Shown here: positions 55,531 to 64,000 of the stretch, piece by piece
How positions within the stretch are numbered: the first letter of the stretch is position 1
Layout of the letters: each line of letters starts with the position of its first letter
Assembly (NCBI GenBank): GCA_033064195.1
Contig: JARBJD010000186.1
Coordinates: forward strand, 62,001 to 126,000
Length of the DNA stretch: 64,000 bases
Source of the DNA: Blattamonas nauphoetae
Lineage: Eukaryota > Preaxostyla > Oxymonadida
Direction: 5' to 3'
Notes under the pieces: model-generated
What the model was told of the DNA's origin: nothing
Seen by the model: the letters and a program-made list of their open reading frames with translations, nothing else
The model's database searches: none
Position numbers and translations under genes: made by a program

Positions 55531-55894
55531 GTGATTCAGGTCGTCGCCCCTAGTGTTGGCGCTTCGAGTTTGACTCCATTGTTGCGAAATATTTCATGTA
55601 AGATGAGCGTAAGGAAAGTGTTGGGGGAGAGACTTGTGATATGACGACTGAACAGATGGAATCTTCGATTCTTTTGTCTGAAGAAAGTGCGTTGATTCTT
55701 TGCCTCGTTGACAATGTATGATTAGTTGAAGCAGTTTTCGCGAGATTTCGATAAAGGCGATCGAAAAGGAGGAAGGAAACATCTGAAGTGTTCATAATCA
55801 TTGTGTTCATTCTGGACCGAATCCCTTACTTCGGACCACTTCTCAATATCAGAGGGACCGAGGTTTGAACAGCTCCTACTGGTAAGGGCGGTGC

Positions 55895-58060
55895 ATCAAA
55901 CCAACGGGGCGAGAAAAGAGAGAGATGGGATTTTGAGATGTGGGGTGAGCGGAGTGATTGGAGAATCTGTGTGAAAGCGGCGATGAGGGGAGAATCGAAC
56001 GTTGAAGGGAGTCTGAGCCAATGAACGTCGACGAGTGTTTCGATCATTCTTCGATGCTCGACAAGTTCAAACCATTGTGCAGAGAGAATGTGTGAGACGA
56101 AGAGATCGAAAAGGCGAGTGAACGAGCAAGATTCTCCAAAAGGCACTGTGGTTGCGACGAGAGAATGAAGAAGAGGGGATGTGTTGGCGAAGGTTTGGGA
56201 GAGACTATGTTGTTCGAGGAGAGAAGAGAAGAAGCTCAAAGCACAAGGCGGTGGGAACAGAGTGTACAGTCGAAGTTGGAGGTCGATATTTGTGAGATGG
56301 GCGTCGTGCATGAGAACATCGACAACATCATCGTTGATAGAGTTCAATTTCCAAGAGGGATGAACACCTCGCAACAAAAGCGAGTGCAAGCCAATGACAG
56401 GCGTGTGAAGGAAGACAGTTGATGAAGCTCGAGGATTGTCGACTTCCCTTTCGAAGAAGTGTTGGGGATCAGATCGGAGCTGACGCTCAAAGAACAATTC
56501 CATCAAAAATGTTTGTTGTCTGTACACACGCAAGTTCGACGAGGTGTGGTTGAGGAAGGAAGAGACAGGAATGTCGAGCAGTTGATGATGGGTGGAGATG
56601 TCAGTAGAGGCGACATAATCGAAAAGTGGTTGCGGGAGTTCTCGTCCAAAATCCAGACTCATGATCACCGAGTATGACAGTTCAGAACTGACCAATTTTG
56701 GGGCAATGTCGTTCAACGCAGATTGAGAGGCGATTCTGGAAGAGATTCGACTGAGGGCGTTCTGCTTGGACTCAAATTGACGAAGAATGCTCGCAGTTTT
56801 GCGAGAGAGGTTTGTCGGCCGATGTTCGAAGAGACTCACAAGAAATTCCACAGCTCTCATCAGCAGAGCTGTGTCGAGTCGGACCGTTTCCAATCCTTTC
56901 CAATCGAAGGACATGAGAACATTTGTGAAACTGTACGCAGGCATGTCCTTACTTGAGACCAAAAGAGTTGCTGTGAGGAGAAGAATCTTTTGTTCATTTC
57001 TGTTCCCATCTAGGAACGAAGAGGAGAGAGGATTCCAGAAACGATTCGTGAATGATTCGAGATCGACTTTGGGAAGAAGAACGATGAGGAGGGAGGAAGA
57101 CGCACGAGAAATGCGAGGATCGTCGGAGTGAAGAGCCATCACAAGGAGATCAAGAAACTCGGACAAATCGGAGATGACAACCTGAGGATCCAACTCTTCG
57201 CAGACACGTCGACATCGCTCGAGGGAGCCAAGCATGACTTTGTCGTCTTCGTCGAACAGGGCAAGGGAGAATTTCTCGTATAAATCGATCGTCTGGTCTT
57301 GTGTTTGTTCGTTGGGATTTGGGGAAACGAGTGGTGATTGTGGAGAGCTTACTGCTTCTTCGTTCGAATCTGGCTCCGATTTGGCGATGAAATGATACGA
57401 GATCAGGTGTTGCAGAATCTCAAGAACGAAGATTGAATCATCGCACGGCGGAGGAGTCAAACTGTCTTCGAAACCGATTGAATCTGATGAGAGAGTCTCG
57501 GGCAACGTGCTTTGAATGATTGGTGCATCTTCGCGAATCGACAGAGGGAGGCTCAGACTGCCACTACTGACGACATATTGTGCGACATCCTGATCGTCCA
57601 TGCTTTCAGAGAATGGAGGTGGCTGATGGAACACAATTTGCGGTTCGGTGTCGAGAGATGAGACGGTGGAGGGATCTGGAGGAGGAGGGTGGTTCTTCTG
57701 GAAGCGATTTCGATGTTTTGTTTGGAGCGACAGAAACACTTCCCTCCAACAGTTGTGATGAAGAAATGTGATGTCGTTCTGAAGAATGACCAGAAAAGGA
57801 AAAACACACAAGTTTCGGAGGGGCTGAAGCGAGTCCTGCGATCACCATAACCCGAGAGTATGATGGTATGCTGTGATCTAAACCGATAAGTTCTGAGTTG
57901 AGGAGTTTGGAGATGGAAGTGTGGACAGATCCGAAGCGAAGGATGAAGTTGGCGCCGGTGGCGTGGTGAAAGAGGAGAAAGTATCTGAAAACGAACAAGC
58001 AGAGAGTGAGAATGAAGAGCGACAGACTAATTCGGACAGTGCCTGTGTCGTCGATCATCA
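55895..58060 (-). pseudogene. Family A paralogue, 5' fragment, bounded on both sides by DIRS-derived elements
   Basis: The main exon (55895-57778) encodes about 630 residues parallel to the last exon of the complete gene: NCWREVFLSLQTKH, LFDEDDKVMLGSLERCRRVCEELDP, SFLNHTSSNL, GLHSLLLRG. A 31-nt intron at 57779-57809 is the same length as its counterpart in the complete gene. The exon before it (SRVMVIAGLASAPPKL) shows a frame break relative to the complete gene. The gene is cut at 55895 by element D (the rest is at 46036-46479) and at 58060 by element C. The first half of the family protein is absent. It is non-functional as it stands. Confidence 0.85.
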
Positions 58061-61000
58061 GCACCGCCCTTCCAGTAGGTGCTGTTCAAACCTCGGTCCC
58101 TCTGATAATGAGAAGTGGTCCGAAGTAAGGGGTCGGTCTAAATTGAACACAATGATTATGAACACTTCAGATGTTTTCCTTCCCCCTGCACGAACGCCTT
58201 TCTCGAAATTATGCGACACCTTACTCAACTAAACATAAATTGCCAACGAGGCGAAGAATCGACGACATTTCTTCTGACAAACGAAACGAAGATTAAAACT
58301 GTTCAGTCGTCTTATCACGTTCCTCTCCCACAACACTAATCTCGCACTCGTCATCCATTGAATATATCGCAACAATGGACTCAAAGCTTGAAGCACCAAC
58401 ACTCTGGGCGACGATTTGAATCACGATCAAACGACCTCTTCAGAATCGACGAGTATCTCTTCTGACGAAGTTCCAGCCTCCACTCACCAGAATCTCTCTA
58501 AATTCTGAATGAAGTTGCAACCACTTTCCAGGCTCGCAAGAAAGTTGGAGAAGACAAAGCGATTGTCCGATCAATCTCAAAGGCGTTCGAATTACTTGCA
58601 GAGGAGGAAGGTTCGAAGATATAACAAGTACAATTCACAAGCACCCAACTCCGGTACTTCGGCGTGCTCTCGTCGGCCAGACACAGCATCCGACTCAATC
58701 GATGACAATCAGTCCAACAATCCTGCTCCGAGCAAAACAAACCAGACAGGAGGCACCCCGTTTATGATTAGGGGCGTATCAACCAAATCCGGTGGTGGCG
58801 ATTGCAGGACAAATGCCTCCCGCAGCGTCCACTTTTCCAGGCGGTTGAAAGTATCCAGATTCGCTCTTAGCTGACATGGCACCATCTACAAGTGCTCAAG
58901 GTGTCCAGTTCCACGTGCCGAGACTGTTACACTCCCCGGTCATGATGTCATGGGGTGATAACAATCGAGACATCACGAAACAGAAAAACTCCTCGATTTG
59001 GGGGAGATACGTCGCAGTCGACTTTAAGGAGAATGGGGGGATAAGCGACCGAAATCGAGCAGAATCTTCACAGCATCTTTACAAATAGTGAGTATTTCAC
59101 CACCCTCATAAATCAAGTCATTAATTTGCGGACGATCATCCTGAATAGTTGATGCAGCTATCTTGATCCTACCGAGCATCACATCCAGTTAATAGTTGAG
59201 TGACGGAGACCCCAGAAGAGTCAATACCATTCTTCAAGATTTCACGGAGAAGCGATCGGAATGAAACCGCGGATTAACAATCCCCCCAACAGTTAAAGAA
59301 ATCAGCGATGGACCATTTATTATCCGGCAAGTAGTGATAAAACCCTTTTGAATTCCCCGATCGTCTTGATCCAAGCAGGGGTTCACAACTCGCAATGCCG
59401 TCAAGCGAGGGGCATCTAGTGGTCTTAACGTTGCGCTAAACGGGTTGTGGACCGACCTAAACAATCTTCACAAGATTAGAACCGATAAATCAGCCCAAAA
59501 CACGAACATCATCCTTCGCTTATTAAAGCCCCCCTTCAGCTCGACAATCAGACTCGATTTGACGTTGAATGACAATATTGGAAACGTTTCGTTGAAACAC
59601 CGTTTAAATGGGAGGTCGATATAGCTTCCTAGTGAACTCCGGTTCAGCAAGATAAAATGTTCCAAACAACACACTTGGATCTCGTTGAGTCGTTCCTAGA
59701 GACAAGAATATCAAAATAACACTCTATTACCAATCGGATCCTTCATCCGTTCCTCTTTTCGAAATTGGGGGGAAGCCGAATAGGCAGTGCTACCAGATGA
59801 TGATTCCTCCGACAGTAACTCTCACACTGTCTTCCCCTGGTGTCTTCCCATCAAAGTATAATCACTCCCGAAACAATGAAGCGAGCCCACGATACGATTG
59901 CCTCGATTGTTCGGTATCGCCTGAAAGCAAGATATTCTCATCAACTCGGACAGCAGTTTCTCACATATTCAGTTTATTTCGGGCATCATCGCTCATGGGC
60001 CATACTCAGTCTTCAAGATTGTTGAGAACTATACTCTCGCCTGTCCAACACCGAGACATGTTGATTTTGTTCATACAGATAGCGGAAAGAATTTCACGCA
60101 AGGAAATGTCGAGCCTTTCGTCACAGTTGGAGTGACGGCCCGGGCAGCAGCCTCATATATTCCAAATCTATTCCTGGAATCATCGCGAATGTACGATTCC
60201 CATTTTTCAGCTCTGTGGCACTATCGACGGAAATCCGGGGAAATATTACTCGCTAACCACGACAGCCCACTGTCGATCACGTCACCAGACACTGATGTGT
60301 CAATTCATCACGAAGATTGCCTGGTTCAACAAAACGTCACAAATGATAGCAATCTCCGAAGGAAGGAGATCAGAATCAAACCTGAACGACATGTGCGGCA
60401 ACTCAAGTACCAGTTGCGATTGTCCAGACCTTCGTTGAGAGCAAGATGAAGTCCACAAGATTCAAATGATGCCGATCGGAGGAAGAAAACGTTTGGAGAG
60501 AACTGCAAGCTCATAGCCACGCAACTCAAGTTCCAGTTGCTTTTGGGTCATCCATTCGGTCAAGCGCAGGGGGGAAACGCACAAAGTTGACACCCATTCC
60601 CAGCCTCCCCGTCAAGAGGCTCAACCATGGTAATCCGTCATCAATGATTGACAACTCCGAGACGATAGTGACAGCTGCCATCTCAGTACAACGGAATCTG
60701 CCAGCCATAAATCAGCAAAAGTGAGATGGCAACATCAAGGCAAAGGGAAGTGGCGTCCCAACCGTATTCATCTCGAAATTACCTCCGTTCGACAAGCATC
60801 AAAGTTTTCGATGTCAAGACATCGCAGAAACGTCAGCGACAATTAAGTCAATATTAAAATGCAGAAATATGGCATAGGGCGCAAACTCGATACAACGATG
60901 TCAAAGATGGCGAGGAGTCCATCAAGTTCTAAGTCGCTGTGGCGGAATAAACACTATCGTCGAATTCCTCAACGATTCACTCGCTCACCATCCCAAGTTG

Positions 61001-62430
61001 GAGCCCAATCTCGTGGCATCGGGAATTGCTCTGATTAAAGACATTACCTTCTTTTCAAGTTGGACGAATTGATTATCGCTCTCACCCCATATATCCGACT
61101 CACCTCACCGATATCATCAACGGAGCCATATCAAGACTGAATCCTCCACACTGTCATCTTCTCCGAAGAACCACAATTCATGAAAACGGCTGAGACTCCC
61201 TTTCCGACTGCGATTTCCATCCATTTTAATTGACACAGTCTAGATAGTCAACAACATCACAATTCCGTCATTAATTCTGGTTGTTATGTTGTCAAGAACC
61301 ACACTGAGAGATCACCAGACGACAGGAATGCTCAACATGTCCCGGATAAGCACTTCGTCGACAGGACCAGGATCACTACACGCAGTCTTGGAATCAAAGG
61401 CGGACAAACATTCTCCACCTTTCGATTCCACGCCCAGGGAGAGAGTGAAACAAGATACTATCTATCGGGAAAACTGTGGAAATCGCAATGTCAACAGAAC
61501 CAGTTGTTTCACAGAAAGATGTGATGATCACTACATAGCTGGTGTGATGGAGGGACACATTCACAGTGTTGGCGACTTGCCACATTTCAAGGCCATTCCG
61601 TTGCAGCAATAATTTGGGAAGAAGGACACAACGACAAGTACTCCCCACACGTTCAACGGACAGGGAAGGAGTCTCCATTGGAGGGGAGATTTGTTCACCG
61701 CCACTAAAGTCGTAGGGAGAAGACAAACTTTGAGCTGATTCGTTTGAAAGGATGACGATGTTCGGCATCAAAGCGAGCGGCCGCGTCATCGCGACAGATT
61801 TGGAACAAGAAAATGTCTGAACCAAGAGCTCCAGATATCAGAACTACCGTCCACTCTGTGCTTCTCCACAACCGTGCAGGCAGGTTGTTGCACTCTCATG
61901 ACGAATCCACTTGCCATCTTAACGGTGAGGATCTCTGTTTGTTCCCGTTCGCGCTTCGCGCCTGTCGCAGCAGAAGTCTCTCCGCGTCATCATAGCGTCA
62001 AGACAACTCAGCGGCCTGTGGCAGCCCTTTCGAAGGGAGTCACGGTCTCTCTAACGAGCATGGTCCAAAGAGTAAAACCCAAGACAATGGATGCCTTTTC
62101 TTTTCAGCTCATCTATCACTTGTTTTCTTTCTGTTCCTTTCAAGTCTCATTATCAGAGGGACCGAGGTTTGAACAGCACCTACTGGAAGGGCGGTGCTTG
62201 TACCAAACCGAGGTTCCTCTTGATGACCTGCTACCACAAGCCGCGAGGGGCAGGGGACCAGTTTACCAGTTCCCTTTGGAACTCTCTTTACAAAGACTTA
62301 CAACAGTTTTTTGTTCCTCGTTGAGGATTTTCTGTTGCAAGCATATAAGTTTTTTGTTTCCTCTTTCGTCGCATTGCGACAGTCCCTTTCTTCATGGGCT
62401 CGCCCTGATGATTGGAAAATGTAAGGTGAG
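58061..62430 (+). mobile_element. DIRS-derived element C, plus strand (fossil)
   Basis: Begins GCACCGCCCTTCCAG at 58061 with a DIRS terminal repeat (to about 58138). The internal complementary region is at 62146-62219, and the element then continues to about 62430. The final terminal repeat present in A, B and D is missing, so one end is lost. The body matches element D in opposite orientation over most of its length. It is heavily broken (many interruptions) and older than A and B. A Ser/Arg-rich first frame is visible at 58.5-58.9 kb. No reverse transcriptase or recombinase is recognised. It interrupts the 5' part of a family A gene. Confidence 0.82.
62146..62219. repeat. Internal complementary region of element C
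   Basis: Contains the C-type right tip (GCACCTACTGGAAGGGCGGTGC) joined to a diverged left tip (accaaaccgaggttcc), on the plus strand. The arrangement mirrors element D. Confidence 0.8.
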
Positions 62431-62851
62431 AGATTTTCATCTGGAATTTCGGGTTCACACGAACGTAGTATGTATAATGATTTGGTCCTCTTTAAGATAA
62501 AATTGTCAAACAAGGTATCATCTGAAATACAATGAGCTTCATAAAAAGAGAAATTGTTGGTTGCTTCTCCCTCCTTGTCATTCTCATCTTCAACTCTTTC
62601 TCCTCATTTCTTGTTCATTCCGACTTCTTTAAGGTTCATTCCCACACATGCCCTCCACTCTCTCCATTCCTGCCTCGGAGTCGAAATTGATTGCGTTCTT
62701 TTGCTTTTTTTCATGACGATCGTCAAAAGCAAGTCCATTATTTTTTTTGTTTTCATCATGTCATTCTCAAAATAAGACTCAAAATTCTTGAATATTGAAG
62801 ATTGGTTCTCCAATTCGAGATTGAGAACATTCAACCACTTATCATTCATTA
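62431..62851. other. Spacer between element C and repeat R1 copy 3
   Basis: About 420 bases, T/C-rich on the plus strand in the middle, AT-rich at the right. No match to the family A upstream exons expected here was seen, so the 5' part of the interrupted gene is gone. No gene is recognised. Confidence 0.4.
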
Positions 62852-64000
62852 TCAGACCTTTGAGACTGATCTCATCGATCTCAGCTTTTTTGATCTCAGA
62901 AAATAACTAGTGTTCAAATTCTCATAAAACTCGAAATAACGAAGTAAAAGACCCGCTATCCGTGTTGAATTTTGTTTATAAGCACTTTCATTGAAATATC
63001 GAGATGAATCGTCCCACAATAATTCTTCATCTCGATCTGATTGAAGAACTGGATGAATCACGCTTGTTTATCAAATAATTTATTAATTCCACCGCGACAG
63101 ATCTCCTTTACCATGTCTCGACGATTATTTCTCTCTTAGAGTGATTTATTCAGCAGGTTAACATTCGTTGTTCAATTGTATATTAGTCTTCGAGATTTCT
63201 ACTCTTTATCACGATCCTCAGTCCTATTTTGACTTGGTTAATCTGTACTTTCCACTATTTTATCTCTTTATTTCCATCTCTACCAGATAATCTGTCAGTG
63301 ACCAGTGAGATCACAAATGACACGTCAAAGCTGCCTCTCGAATGACCCCTACTCGTTTCTGCGGACTCTCCTCGTATGTTTGGAATTCCCTGATTGCTGG
63401 TGCAGGCGAACAGATTCTGCAATCACCTCCGATCGTCCAGAAATGGTTTGCTGTTTTGGGTTGGTCGTTCTCTACGCGGCTGTCTTTGACTGTCACATCG
63501 TCAACCGTCCTCTCTCCAAACTATTCCTTGCGTCCCTGAACGATGCATTGTTACCAGATTATCTTTCCCATTCTCGACTTTTGAACATCTCCAAAACAAT
63601 TCTCGTTTATCTCGTCGAAATGGGATGTGCCCCGCATTCTCACCCTCCACAGCCACCTCCGATCTGTTTCATGATAATCCAGTCCCTTGACTGTCATCTG
63701 AGTCTTAAATCTCGTTCCTGCAACCGAGCCACAAACAGCCATCCGAAATCGAAGAATCCAAACACTCTTGAAGAGAGTGTTGGTCCACATGGCGACAACT
63801 CTGCATGATACATTGTCAGGGATGAATCAACTTGTTCAACAGCCGGCTGCGGCCGTTCAACTGCGAGCTAACGGTCCGAAGCGAAAAGGAGTGTCAATAC
63901 ATCCCGCAAATTCCGCTCCAATATCAATTATGAATAATGCCCAAGTTGGATAGTCAATGACCGGAAAAGTAAAGGATCAGCGAAATCCACGAGGTGCTAT
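62852..64000 (+). repeat. Dispersed repeat R1, copy 3, inverted, cut by the window edge
   Basis: The reverse complement of R1 copy 2 (about 40390-41544). It starts with the same GATC-rich end (tgatctcatcgatctcagc) and includes the inverse of the 69-residue frame at 62852-63061. A 167-residue plus-strand frame at 63305-63808 (SFLRTLLVCLEFPDCWCRRTD, then PLSKLFLASLNDALLPDYLSHSR) corresponds to interrupted frames in the other copies, so this copy may preserve more of an ancestral protein. No family is recognised. Confidence 0.72.

Larger units (their letters stand above)
46480..55894 (-). mobile_element. DIRS-derived element D inserted in a family A gene, with element B nested inside (fossil)
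   Basis: The ends start TTGTAACAAACC (46480) and finish GGGCGGTGC (55894). The internal complementary region lies at 46801-46874, as in copy A. Without the nested element B its own length is about 4.66 kb. Its sequence is clearly diverged from A and B apart from the tips. The body shows a Ser/Arg-rich first frame but no recognisable reverse transcriptase or recombinase. It is strongly broken and older than B, which landed inside it. Related to element C (58061-62430), which lies in the opposite orientation. It splits a host family A gene between residues corresponding to WFD and RLL. Confidence 0.85.

Noticed and set aside
50771-55536. GTGATT on both sides of DIRS copy B as a 6-bp target duplication
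   Set aside because: The empty site in element C already contains both copies of the word, so it was present before insertion.
1-64000. Alternative genetic code (TAA/TAG read as Gln, as in some oxymonads)
   Set aside because: Long host frames are free of internal TAA/TAG, and H2B, kinesin, family A and family B end at the expected places with TGA or TAG under the standard code.

Overview
The window looks like nuclear DNA of an anaerobic protist, most probably an oxymonad (Preaxostyla). Blattamonas nauphoetae or a close relative is my best guess. Three things point there: many tiny GT-AG introns (about 30-120 nt), a standard genetic code with all three stop codons used, and lineage-specific alpha-helical protein families that I associate with that genome from memory. 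No search could be run. Nothing bacterial (operons, Shine-Dalgarno sites, CRISPR) is present.

Layout. 1-3.4 kb: end of a large secreted or surface beta-helix-type protein gene. 3.6-8.4 kb: a DIRS-type tyrosine-recombinase retroelement (copy A). 8.4-10.6 kb: gene-free DNA holding seven copies of an 83-bp tandem repeat. 10.6-26.7 kb: the gene-dense core. It holds a truncated helical-repeat gene (family A), a family B gene with a head-to-head broken paralogue, histone H2B, a coiled-coil gene, a complete six-exon family A gene, and a five-exon kinesin-3 with an FHA domain and a C-terminal CaaX box. 26.7-35 kb: a graveyard of DNA transposons, with mariner, pogo-like and Merlin transposase remnants and three families of inverted-repeat MITEs.

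35.0-43.5 kb: an 8.4-kb segment bounded by matching terminal inverted repeats and a perfect 8-bp target-site duplication, as expected of a hAT-like transposon. It carries host-like genes and no transposase that I can recognise. 43.7-45.7 kb: a second, 1.97-kb hAT-like element, also with a perfect 8-bp duplication. 45.8-58.1 kb: another family A gene, split by a DIRS-derived element (D) that itself contains a second complete-length DIRS element (B). The 5' side of that gene is cut by a third DIRS-derived element (C, 58.1-62.4 kb). 62.8-64.0 kb: an inverted copy of a dispersed repeat (R1) also seen at 12.5-13.4 and 40.2-41.5 kb.

The housekeeping genes (H2B, kinesin) sit in a compact cluster with short spacers. 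The family A and B genes look like rapidly duplicating, partly decaying families. The flanks record repeated insertions, nesting and inverted duplication. The best leads are the prenylation-type kinesin-3, the cargo-bearing hAT-like segment, and the DIRS-derived elements with an unrecognised body.
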